Shown here piece after piece: positions 1-5,793 of a stretch of 5,821 nt of DNA. Under the pieces are notes generated by a model. That model was given only the letters and a program-made list of their open reading frames with translations, ran no database searches and was not told the origin of the DNA. Source of the stretch: Sphingobacteriales bacterium (GTDB lineage Bacteria; Bacteroidota; Bacteroidia; Sphingobacteriales; Sphingobacteriaceae); the NCBI GenBank assembly GCA_020058405.1, contig JAGVEE010000398.1:1-5821 (forward strand), read 5' to 3'. Position 1 is the stretch's first letter. Each line of letters opens with the position of its first letter. The position numbers were made by a program, and so were the translations under genes.

Positions 1-158
1 CAGTTTCAGAAGGTATCCATGTTTCAGAAAAACAAACACTCGGAGGGAACATGATTATTACTGCCAATACAATGGATGAAGCAGTAGAAATTGCTAAAAA
101 CTGCCCAGTTTTATTAATGGGTGGCCGGGTAGAAGTACGAGCGATACAAGCAATGTAA
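1..158 (+). CDS. YCII-related (DGPF-type) protein, C-terminal part only
   Basis: The reading frame is already open at base 3 and gives 51 residues before TAA at 156-158; the beginning lies outside the window. What is visible is a Gly-Gly turn followed by a strand (MIITA), then the helix MDEAVEIAKNCP, then GGRVEVRAIQ at the end. This is the usual closing pattern of YCII/DGPF-domain proteins: a strand, a 'DEA-E-AK-CP' helix, then a strand ending in 'EVR'. The family has a small ferredoxin-like alpha/beta fold. Some members act on muconolactone-like compounds, but most, including the short DGPF type, have no assigned reaction, and the putative catalytic part is not in view here. The next gene starts 29 bases downstream on the same strand with no terminator between, so co-transcription is likely. 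Family assignment is fairly sure; function is unknown. Confidence 0.75.
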   Translation, partial: VSEGIHVSEKQTLGGNMIITANTMDEAVEIAKNCPVLLMGGRVEVRAIQAM

Positions 159-187
159 CAATTAACAGAATATTAAAACTTAAAAAA

Positions 188-730
188 ATGAATAAGAAAA
201 TGATACTATCAGTTATAGCAATTGCAGCAGTTGCATTTATAGGCTTTGGATTATACAAAGCGAATGGTCTTAAAAATATCCAAATAGTAAAGTCGGTTAC
301 CATAGAAGGTAGCAAAGCCGAAGTGTTTGACATGGTTCGATATTTAAACAATTTCCACAAATGGTCGCCATTTTTGGCGCAAGATCCAACTCAAAAATAC
401 GAGGTAAAAGGAACAGATGGGGCGGTAGGTGCTCAATTTCATTGGAATGGAAATAAGGGTAAGGATTTAGGTTTTCAAGAGATTGTAAAAATTGATACTT
501 TTAAATACATTGGGGTAAAGTGCGATATACAAAAGCCATTTATTGCAAAGCCTACTTTCGAGTATTATTTTACCGAAACTAATAATGGTATTGAAGTAAA
601 ACAAGAGTTTAAACTTCAATCGGCTCTTACAGATGCTTTTTTTATGTGGCTTTTTGGAGCAAAAGCAGAAATGGAAAAAACGAATCAACAAGGCTTGGAT
701 TTATTGAAGAAAGCTGTGGAATTACAATAA
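188..730 (+). CDS. SRPBCC-fold (polyketide cyclase/START-like) protein with N-terminal membrane anchor
   Basis: The protein has 180 residues. Residues 6-23 are one hydrophobic helix after a short Lys-containing start, with no lipobox cysteine, so it is likely a signal anchor or an uncleaved signal. The rest fits an SRPBCC (Bet v 1-like) domain: a first strand at 32-40, 'KAEVFDMVRYLNNFHKWSPF' at 43-62 (the typical helix-loop with the W-S-P motif), a middle part with GAQFHWNGN at 81-89, alternating strands through about 143, and a long amphipathic C-terminal helix at 146-178. Such domains form a deep hydrophobic pocket that binds lipids or other small ligands. Nothing here shows the ligand or an enzymatic residue set. 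The start is supported by the A-rich leader just before ATG at 188. It follows the YCII-like gene at 29 bases, and a strong terminator lies just after its stop. Family is well supported; role is not known. Confidence 0.85.
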   Translation: MNKKMILSVIAIAAVAFIGFGLYKANGLKNIQIVKSVTIEGSKAEVFDMVRYLNNFHKWSPFLAQDPTQKYEVKGTDGAVGAQFHWNGNKGKDLGFQEIVKIDTFKYIGVKCDIQKPFIAKPTFEYYFTETNNGIEVKQEFKLQSALTDAFFMWLFGAKAEMEKTNQQGLDLLKKAVELQ

Positions 731-749
731 TAATTTGAGTGAATGTGAT

Positions 750-794
750 AAGAGTCGGTCTGAATGTTCTGCATTAATCGACTCTTTTGTTTTT
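750..794 (+). terminator. Intrinsic terminator after the YCII-SRPBCC unit
   Basis: Bases 750-759 pair with 777-786 in a 10-base-pair stem (AAGAGTCG with CGACTCTT, then one G-U and one T-A pair). A small internal loop separates this from an inner 4-base-pair stem (AATG 763-766 with CATT 772-775) closed by a 5-base loop. The 3' arm runs directly into a T-rich tail, TTTTGTTTTT at 785-794. Position 20 bases after the SRPBCC stop fits transcription termination. The tail also overlaps the -33 element proposed for the ATPase gene. Confidence 0.8.
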
Positions 795-819
795 CTCACT
801 TATTTAAATGGTATCTTTG
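786..819 (+). promoter_or_regulatory. Candidate Bacteroidota promoter for the ATPase gene, overlapping its longest start
   Basis: TTTG at 786-789 and TATCTTTG at 812-819 match both elements of the Bacteroidota consensus (TTTG and TAnnTTTG), separated by 22 bases, which is at the long end of the usual range. With the -7 element ending at 819, transcription would begin about four bases later, near 823, where an in-frame ATG stands. If real, the ATG at 808 would not be transcribed from this promoter and the mRNA would be leaderless. The match is by eye; T-rich DNA makes chance matches possible. Confidence 0.5.
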
Positions 820-3330
820 GCTATGCCTGCAACTAATTTTGACATTAAGGGTCTAAGCAATGAACAGGTAATTCTTGCTAGAGAAAAATTTGGTCGCAAC
901 CAATTAGATTATAAAAAAGAAAGTACTTTCTTAAATACCCTCAAACGTATCGTTCAAGACCCCATGATGATTTTGTTATTGGTGGCTTCAACTATTTATT
1001 TTATTAGTGGTAAAACAGGCGATGGAATATTCTTAACAGTTGCCATAGTATTTCAAACCTCCATTTCTTTATTTCAATATTCGAGGAGTAAAAATGCTTT
1101 AGAGAAACTTAAAGATTTTACTCAAGCAACTTGCAAAGTTATTCGTAACGGTAAAGTAGTAGAAATAAAAAGCGAAGAGTTAGTACTTGGCGATAGTTTA
1201 ATGGTGGAAGAGGGCACCCTGATTTCTGCGGATGGCAGCATCATACATTCAAATGATTTCTCTGTAAATGAATCTATTCTTACTGGCGAATCACTAACAG
1301 TTAGTAAAGACAAAACATCAGAAGATAACAATATTTATAGTGGTACAAGTGTTGCAACTGGGCTCGCCATTGCAGTAATTACTGCCATTGGCAACGAAAC
1401 TCGTTTAGGTAAAATAGGAACAAGTTTAGAAAGCATCGACGAAGAGAAAACTCCCTTAGAATTACAGATTGCAAATTTTGTAAAAAAGATGGCCATCATA
1501 GGGGCGGTGTTTTTTGTAGTTGTATGGATCATTAATTATTGGCACTCACAAAATATATTAGGCAGTTTATTACAATCGCTCACCTTAGCCATGAGTATTT
1601 TACCTGAAGAAATACCTGTTGCCTTTACCACATTTATGGCATTGGGAGCATGGCGATTAATGAAAATGGGCATTGTGGTTAAACAAATGAAAACAGTGGA
1701 AACACTGGGTAGCGCTACCGTTATTTGTACTGATAAAACAGGTACCATTACAGAGAACAAAATGAGTTTGGCGAAAATTTATTTGCTAAGTACCAATAAA
1801 ATTATTGAACCCAATGAAACATTAACTGCAGATGAAAAACAGTTAATTGAAATTGCCATGTGGGCAAGCGAACCCATTCCATTTGATGCAATGGAATTAG
1901 CACTTCATCAATCTTATGCTAATATTATTAGGGATGACGAAAGGCCTAATTATAAACTAATACACGAATATCCATTGGCGGGCATCCCTCCAATGATGAC
2001 ACATGTGTTTGAAAATGCAAAAGGTAACAGAGTAATAGCTGCCAAAGGTGCACCCGAAGCCATGATGAGGGTTTCGAAACTTAGCGAAGAGCAAATTCAG
2101 CATACACAAAATGCAATAGAACTTTTAGCGAAAGATGGTTACAGAGTTTTAGGTGTTGGAATGTCTGATTATAATGCCAAAGAATTTCCATCAACACAAG
2201 AAGAATTACCTTTTACTTTTATAGGTATTGTTGCATTTTACGATCCACCAAAAAAGAACATCCAACAAGTATTAGAAGATTTTTACAAGGCAGGAATTAA
2301 TGTAAAAATAATTACCGGCGATAATACCGAAACAACTGTTGCGATTGCCAAACAAATAGGTTTTGTTGGTTTTGAAAAAAGCATCACGGGTGATGAGCTA
2401 ATGAAATTAAACGATGCAGAACTAAAAAGCAGCGTGATGGATACCAATATTTTTACAAGAATGTTTCCGGAAGCAAAATTGAAAATAATAAATGCACTAA
2501 AATCAAATAATCAAATTGTAGCCATGACAGGCGATGGGGTAAATGATGGGCCAGCCTTAAAAGCTGCACATATTGGTATTGCTATGGGTAAAAAAGGTAC
2601 AGAAATTGCAAAGCAAGCAGCCTCTTTAATATTATTGGAAGATGATTTATCTAAAATGGTAGACGCCATTGCAATGGGTAGAAAAATATATGCAAACTTA
2701 AAAAAAGCCATTCAATACATTATTTCTATACACATCCCAATTATACTAACAGTGTTTATTCCATTAGCTTTGGGATGGTTATACCCTAATATTTTTTCGC
2801 CAGTACATGTAATCTTTTTAGAAATAATTATGGGACCTACGTGTTCTATTATCTATGAAAATGAACCGATGGAGAAAAATACCATGCAACAAAAGCCTAA
2901 AGCATTAAGTGCTACTTTTTTTAATTGGAAAGAACTTTCTATCAGTATTATTCAGGGATTGATAATTACCCTTGGCACCTTATTCATCTATCAGTATTCA
3001 ATTAATAATGGATATAGCGAAGCATTAACCAGAACCATGACATTTACTGTATTAATAGCTTCAAATATTTTTCTAACCTTAATTAATCGTTCGTTTTATT
3101 ATTCCATCCTAACAACCTTGAAGTATAAAAATAACATGGTGTTATATATTATTTTAATTACAATTACATTGCTTCTATTAATGCTTTTTGTTAAGCCATT
3201 AACTGTATTTTTTGAATTTGAACAATTGAATTTTATACAGCTCTTATTATGCATCACTGTTGGATTTGTTTCTGTAATTTGGTTTGAGATTGCTAAATTT
3301 GCTAAACGTAAAAAAATATCAATCAATTAA
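808..3330 (+). CDS. Cation-translocating P-type ATPase, P2-like, with atypical ion-site motifs
   Basis: This is a complete 840-residue P-type ATPase that pumps a cation across the inner membrane at the cost of ATP. Domains in order: cation-ATPase N-terminal region (about 13-50), helices M1-M2 (52-90), actuator domain with TGES at 159-162, M3-M4 (228-283), phosphorylation motif DKTGT at 309-313 (Asp309 is the phosphate acceptor), nucleotide-binding domain with KGAPE at 413-417, hinge TGD at 503-505 and TGDGVND at 574-580, then six more helices (about 633-830). There is no N-terminal metal-binding CXXC domain, so it is not a copper/zinc P1B pump. M4 carries PEEIP (266-270) where calcium pumps have PEGLP, and M5-M6 lack the usual Ca2+ or Na+/K+ ligands, so the substrate is open. 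All catalytic motifs are intact. The second ATG at 823 (residue 6) is an equally good start and is favoured by the promoter position. An automatic label of calcium pump would be unsafe. Confidence 0.93.
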   Translation: MVSLAMPATNFDIKGLSNEQVILAREKFGRNQLDYKKESTFLNTLKRIVQDPMMILLLVASTIYFISGKTGDGIFLTVAIVFQTSISLFQYSRSKNALEKLKDFTQATCKVIRNGKVVEIKSEELVLGDSLMVEEGTLISADGSIIHSNDFSVNESILTGESLTVSKDKTSEDNNIYSGTSVATGLAIAVITAIGNETRLGKIGTSLESIDEEKTPLELQIANFVKKMAIIGAVFFVVVWIINYWHSQNILGSLLQSLTLAMSILPEEIPVAFTTFMALGAWRLMKMGIVVKQMKTVETLGSATVICTDKTGTITENKMSLAKIYLLSTNKIIEPNETLTADEKQLIEIAMWASEPIPFDAMELALHQSYANIIRDDERPNYKLIHEYPLAGIPPMMTHVFENAKGNRVIAAKGAPEAMMRVSKLSEEQIQHTQNAIELLAKDGYRVLGVGMSDYNAKEFPSTQEELPFTFIGIVAFYDPPKKNIQQVLEDFYKAGINVKIITGDNTETTVAIAKQIGFVGFEKSITGDELMKLNDAELKSSVMDTNIFTRMFPEAKLKIINALKSNNQIVAMTGDGVNDGPALKAAHIGIAMGKKGTEIAKQAASLILLEDDLSKMVDAIAMGRKIYANLKKAIQYIISIHIPIILTVFIPLALGWLYPNIFSPVHVIFLEIIMGPTCSIIYENEPMEKNTMQQKPKALSATFFNWKELSISIIQGLIITLGTLFIYQYSINNGYSEALTRTMTFTVLIASNIFLTLINRSFYYSILTTLKYKNNMVLYIILITITLLLLMLFVKPLTVFFEFEQLNFIQLLLCITVGFVSVIWFEIAKFAKRKKISIN

Positions 3331-3379
3331 TTCATCTTTTTAGGCTTTCATAAAGCAAGATAATTATTTAGCATAAACA

Positions 3380-4060
3380 ATGATTTACAAGCTTAAAACT
3401 ATTCTTTTTTCAATACTAATACTTAGTTCTACCTATACTCATTCATTCGATCTGGGAACTTGGAACATTATCAATTTAAAGTATAATCAGAATAAGAAGC
3501 TAAGTTTTTTTGGAGAGGCACAGTTGCGCTCCTTAAAAATGTATAACAACTTTCATTATTACGAATTTAAAGGAGGTGTTAATTACAAAATTCATCAGAA
3601 CATGATGTTGAGTTTAGCTGCCGGTTCTTACCAAACATATAAAGAAGGAGGTGACTTTGTATTACCTAAAAACAACGATGAATTTAGAATTTGGCCTCAA
3701 GTTTTATTTTCTCAGAGTATTGGGGTGTTTAAAATCGAACAAAGATACCGTGCAGAATTAAGGTTTACGAGTAACGGATATAGAAATCGTTTTCGATATA
3801 GATTTGGCTTAGCCTATCCCTTTGGTGAAATAAAAGATAATTATAAACCTTATCAAATAAGTGCTTCAAATGAGCTCTTTTTTACAGATAGAGAACCTTA
3901 TTTCGAACGAAACAGAATTCAGGTAGCATTTAATTATAAACCATCAAAAAACACATCTATTCAAATTGGTTATTTACATCAATTCGATTATAAAATTAAC
4001 GATGAAACGGGTAGGGATTTCTTTCAAATTTGTTACTTTATTGAAATAAATAGAAATTGA
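3380..4060 (+). CDS. DUF2490 family protein, probable outer-membrane beta-barrel
   Basis: The protein has 226 residues. Residues 1-22 look like a signal peptide: Lys at 4 and 6, hydrophobic core 8-16, and a possible cleavage after T-H-S just before FDLGTW. The mature part begins with the 'GTW' segment typical of DUF2490 and continues as alternating, aromatic-rich strands (LSFFGEAQLR, HYYEFKGGVNYK, FKIEQRYRAELRF, YRNRFRYRFGLAY, FERNRIQVAFNYK, SIQIGYLHQFDYK), ending in a strand of hydrophobic and aromatic residues. The Q-R-Y-R-x-E-x-R-F and R-x-R-x-R-x-x-x-Y repeats near 121-146 are a family hallmark. The likely location is the outer membrane; no activity is established for the family. It starts 49 bases after the ATPase stop with no clear terminator between, so it may be read from the same transcript. 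The leader before ATG is A-rich with no Shine-Dalgarno sequence. Confidence 0.85.
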   Translation: MIYKLKTILFSILILSSTYTHSFDLGTWNIINLKYNQNKKLSFFGEAQLRSLKMYNNFHYYEFKGGVNYKIHQNMMLSLAAGSYQTYKEGGDFVLPKNNDEFRIWPQVLFSQSIGVFKIEQRYRAELRFTSNGYRNRFRYRFGLAYPFGEIKDNYKPYQISASNELFFTDREPYFERNRIQVAFNYKPSKNTSIQIGYLHQFDYKINDETGRDFFQICYFIEINRN

Positions 4061-4074
4061 AACCTTCTATTTTT
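4048..4074 (+). terminator. Weak AT-rich terminator candidate after the DUF2490 gene
   Basis: AAATAGAA at 4048-4055 pairs with TTCTATTT at 4065-4072 around a 9-base loop, and the 3' arm merges into a T-run (4070-4074). The stop codon of the DUF2490 gene (4058-4060) lies in the loop. Only one G-C pair is present, so the stem is weak; position and T-run are the main support. Confidence 0.3.
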
Positions 4075-4092
4075 ATCATTTATTAAAATAAA

Positions 4093-4126
4093 TTTGTTGT
4101 TTATCAATAAATATTTATTATTATTG
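4093..4126 (+). promoter_or_regulatory. Candidate promoter of the DUF2975-XRE operon
   Basis: TTTGTTG at 4093-4099 offers two overlapping -33 elements. TATTATTG at 4119-4126 matches TAnnTTTG at all but one position. The second TTG (4097-4099) is 19 bases from the -7 element, an ideal spacing. Transcription would begin near 4130 and give a leader of about 22 bases before the ATG at 4152. The spacer is almost filled by a palindrome at 4106-4119. Confidence 0.5.
4106..4119. repeat. 14-base perfect palindrome in the promoter spacer, candidate operator
   Basis: AATAAATATTTATT reads the same on both strands and is centred between the proposed -33 and -7 elements. A repressor bound there would block RNA polymerase, and the downstream operon encodes a small XRE-family DNA-binding protein that could bind it as a dimer. 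The sequence is all A and T, so a chance palindrome in this AT-rich gap is quite possible; the operator role is inference. Confidence 0.35.
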
Positions 4127-4151
4127 CAGAATAATCTTAAAATTTATTGTT

Positions 4152-4706
4152 ATGGTAATCAAAATTCAAACTAAACATTTCCTAAAAGTACTTTTAGTGC
4201 TTACATGGATTCTATTCGTTGGTTTATGTGTAGAAGCCGGAGGTATACTATTTAACTTATTGTATACACTTTACCGCAACCCAAATGAGGCAACCTATTT
4301 CTGGGACAATGTAAATTTATCGTCGCTCTTAGCATACGACAAAGGCTTTTTTATTGTACTTACTGTATTAATGACTATAGTAGCTACCTTAAAAGCCATT
4401 ATGTTTTATTTTATTTTGCATTTATTTTACAACAAAAAATTTCACATCGAACAGCCTTTTAATTTGGCATTAAAAAACTTTATAAGTTATATGGCATATT
4501 TTGCCTTAGCGATAGGCTTGTTTTCTTATTGGGGTACTCGATACAACGATTATTTTTTACAAAATGGAGTAACAATGCCCGAGTTACAGCACCTCAAATT
4601 TGCAGGCGCAGATGTTTGGATATTTATGGGAATAGTGCTTTTAGTTATTTCTCAAATTGTAAAAAGAGGAGTGGAGTTACAAGCAGAAAACGATTTAACA
4701 ATTTAA
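4152..4706 (+). CDS. DUF2975 family four-helix membrane protein
   Basis: The protein has 184 residues, with four hydrophobic segments at about 11-40, 66-93, 110-127 and 152-171, so it is an integral inner-membrane protein. The end is diagnostic of DUF2975: a last helix followed by 'SQIVKRGVELQAENDLTI', where the K-R-G-x-E-L/I-Q-x-E-N-D-L-T pattern is strongly conserved in the family. Other typical points are the short 'FYNKKF' segment after helix 2 and the acidic/aromatic loop after helix 3. Its job is not known. Members are usually encoded directly beside a small XRE-type regulator, as here: the stop is 4 bases before the next ATG, so translation of the two is likely coupled. This arrangement suggests the membrane protein and the regulator act together, but that is inference. 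A candidate promoter with a palindrome lies upstream. Confidence 0.88.
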   Translation: MVIKIQTKHFLKVLLVLTWILFVGLCVEAGGILFNLLYTLYRNPNEATYFWDNVNLSSLLAYDKGFFIVLTVLMTIVATLKAIMFYFILHLFYNKKFHIEQPFNLALKNFISYMAYFALAIGLFSYWGTRYNDYFLQNGVTMPELQHLKFAGADVWIFMGIVLLVISQIVKRGVELQAENDLTI

Positions 4707-4710
4707 TAAA

Positions 4711-4914
4711 ATGGCCATAATTGTTAATTTAGATGTGATGATGGCGAAGCGCAAAATATCACTCAACGAACTTTCAGAAAAAGTAGATTTAACTATTTCA
4801 AATTTATCAATTTTAAAAACTGGGAAAGCAAAAGCCATTCGTTTTAGTACTTTGGAAGCTATATGTAAGGCATTAGATTGCCAACCTGGAGATATATTGG
4901 AATATTCTAAATAA
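4711..4914 (+). CDS. Small XRE/Cro-type helix-turn-helix regulator (YozG-like)
   Basis: The 67-residue protein is essentially one helix-turn-helix domain. It opens with a short hydrophobic strand (AIIVNLDVMM), then helix 1 (KRKISLNELSEKV, 13-25), then the turn and recognition part (TISNLSILKTGKAKAIRF, 28-45), then helix 4 (STLEAICKALDC, 46-57) and the closing PGDILEY (59-65). The 'RFSTLEAICKALDCQPGDILEY' ending is typical of the Cro/CI-like group found next to DUF2975 proteins. It has no sensor or dimerisation domain beyond the fold, so any signal must come from a partner or from its own concentration. The start at 4711 sits in TAAAATG, 4 bases after the DUF2975 stop. Methionines 10 and 11 are alternative starts but would remove the conserved first strand. 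It probably regulates its own operon, possibly through the palindrome at 4106-4119; this is inference. Confidence 0.9.
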   Translation: MAIIVNLDVMMAKRKISLNELSEKVDLTISNLSILKTGKAKAIRFSTLEAICKALDCQPGDILEYSK

Positions 4915-4927
4915 TTATATTTTATAT

Positions 4928-4958
4928 TTTGTCTATTCTTAAATTCTACATAATTTTC
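4928..4958 (+). promoter_or_regulatory. Candidate promoter of the SIMPL gene
   Basis: TTTG at 4928-4931 is followed after exactly 19 bases by TAATTTTC at 4951-4958, a match to TAnnTTTG at all but the last position. Transcription would start near 4962, leaving a leader of about 24 AT-rich bases before the ATG at 4986. The 71-base gap before the gene contains no obvious terminator for the preceding operon, so read-through from it is also possible. Confidence 0.5.
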
Positions 4959-4985
4959 ATTTATATTTAATTTTTTATAAAATAT

Positions 4986-5753
4986 ATGAGTACGGAAAAA
5001 CAATCACAGAATAGCGCCATTTATATTGGACTATCAATTCTAATCGGCCTGTTACTATTAGGTGTTTTTATATTTAAAGGATTAAAAACTTTCAGTGATA
5101 AAGATCGAGTGGTAACAGTTAAAGGACTGGCAGAAATGAATATGATTGCAAATTCTGCAAGTATCAGCATTAGTTTTTCTATTTCAGGAGATGAGTTGCC
5201 TAGTATTATTAAAAAATCGGAGCTAAAAAGAAATGCCATCTTAAATTTCTTAACAAGCACAGGAATAAATAAAAATGATATTAAAGTAAAGAATATTGGG
5301 ATTAACGATAGGCAGACTTATTATGAAACACGCTGGCGAAATGGGAGAGAAGAAGAAGTAAAAGTAGACCGTTATACCGTTAGTCAAACCATAGAAATTA
5401 AGTCAAAAGATGTTAAGGGCACTGAAGATTTAATGGCAAAACTTCGCTTAGATTTAGTAAGTAAAGATCTTACTTCTACATTGAATGCGAATTATGTTTT
5501 TCCAGAATTGAATTCGATAAAACCTCAATTAATAGCAGAGAGTACTAAAAATGCACGTATTTCAGGAGAACAATTTGCAAACGACTCACAAGCTCAGCTT
5601 GGTAAAATTAAAACTGCATCACAAGGTCAAATTACCATAGCCGGAAGAAACTATTATTATGATGAAGATGGTGTGGAACAAACAGAGAAACCTGCAGAAC
5701 CATTTATTCAGAAAGCCAGAGTAGTAAGTACAATAGTCTTTTTCCTTGAATAA
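4986..5753 (+). CDS. SIMPL (DUF541) domain protein with N-terminal membrane anchor
   Basis: The protein has 255 residues. One strong hydrophobic helix at about 12-31 follows a short polar N-terminus without a lipobox, which fits a type II anchor with the rest in the periplasm. The SIMPL domain starts at 41 with RVVTVKGLAEMNMIANSASI, the conserved 'V-V-T-V-x-G' strand and the following strand of alternating small residues. It continues with a helix at 71-92 (SIIKKSELKRNAILNFL), the 'GINKNDIKV' turn at 93-101, strands around 129-139 (RYTVSQTIEIKS), a helix rich in Lys/Asp (142-160), and the A-E-x-T-x-N-A-R helix at 184-203. It ends with the strand KARVVSTIVFFLE. SIMPL proteins are periplasmic or membrane-bound, form ring-like oligomers in the one well-studied case, and have no agreed function. 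Residues 223-238 are an acidic, tyrosine-rich insert. A separate promoter candidate lies just upstream. Confidence 0.9.
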   Translation: MSTEKQSQNSAIYIGLSILIGLLLLGVFIFKGLKTFSDKDRVVTVKGLAEMNMIANSASISISFSISGDELPSIIKKSELKRNAILNFLTSTGINKNDIKVKNIGINDRQTYYETRWRNGREEEVKVDRYTVSQTIEIKSKDVKGTEDLMAKLRLDLVSKDLTSTLNANYVFPELNSIKPQLIAESTKNARISGEQFANDSQAQLGKIKTASQGQITIAGRNYYYDEDGVEQTEKPAEPFIQKARVVSTIVFFLE

Positions 5754-5773
5754 AATTTTAAAACCGAAAAAAT

Positions 5774-5793
5774 AGGGTATTCGCATCCTTTTT
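5774..5793 (+). terminator. Possible weak terminator after the SIMPL gene
   Basis: AGGGT at 5774-5778 can pair with ATCCT at 5785-5789 (one G-U pair) around a 6-base loop, followed by a T-run at 5789-5793 and preceded by an A-run at 5766-5772. The A-run and T-run on either side would let it work for transcription from both directions. The stem is only 5 base pairs. A competing hairpin, TTGGATT 5792-5798 with AATCCAA 5807-5813, lies immediately downstream. Confidence 0.4.

Noticed and set aside
94..360. 88-residue open frame on the - strand with hydrophobic stretches
   Set aside because: It is antisense to the YCII-like and SRPBCC genes, and its hydrophobic run is just the complement of the A-rich coding strand.
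3294..3301. TAAATTTG, a full match to the -7 promoter element, inside the end of the ATPase gene
   Set aside because: There is no TTTG at a suitable distance upstream (nearest full matches give spacers of 25 and 12 bases), and such 8-base matches are expected by chance in AT-rich coding DNA. It could still serve the DUF2490 gene weakly.
808..3330. Heavy-metal (P1B) or potassium (KdpB) ATPase assignment
   Set aside because: There is no N-terminal metal-binding domain and no CPC-type motif in M4. Ten helices with a P2-type N-terminal region and C-terminal helices M7-M10 are present instead, and no kdpA or kdpC neighbour is seen.
3344..3356. GCTTT-CAT-AAAGC hairpin between the ATPase and DUF2490 genes as a terminator
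   Set aside because: The stem has 5 base pairs with a 3-base loop and is followed by CAAGATAATT rather than a T-run.
4529..4720. 63-residue + strand frame overlapping the end of the DUF2975 gene
   Set aside because: It lies in another frame of a gene with a conserved family ending and shows no domain; a chance overlap.
4695..5003. 102-residue open frame on the - strand spanning the XRE gene and the next gap
   Set aside because: It is antisense to a highly conserved regulator; the length comes from the AT-rich gap lacking stops. No domain is recognisable.
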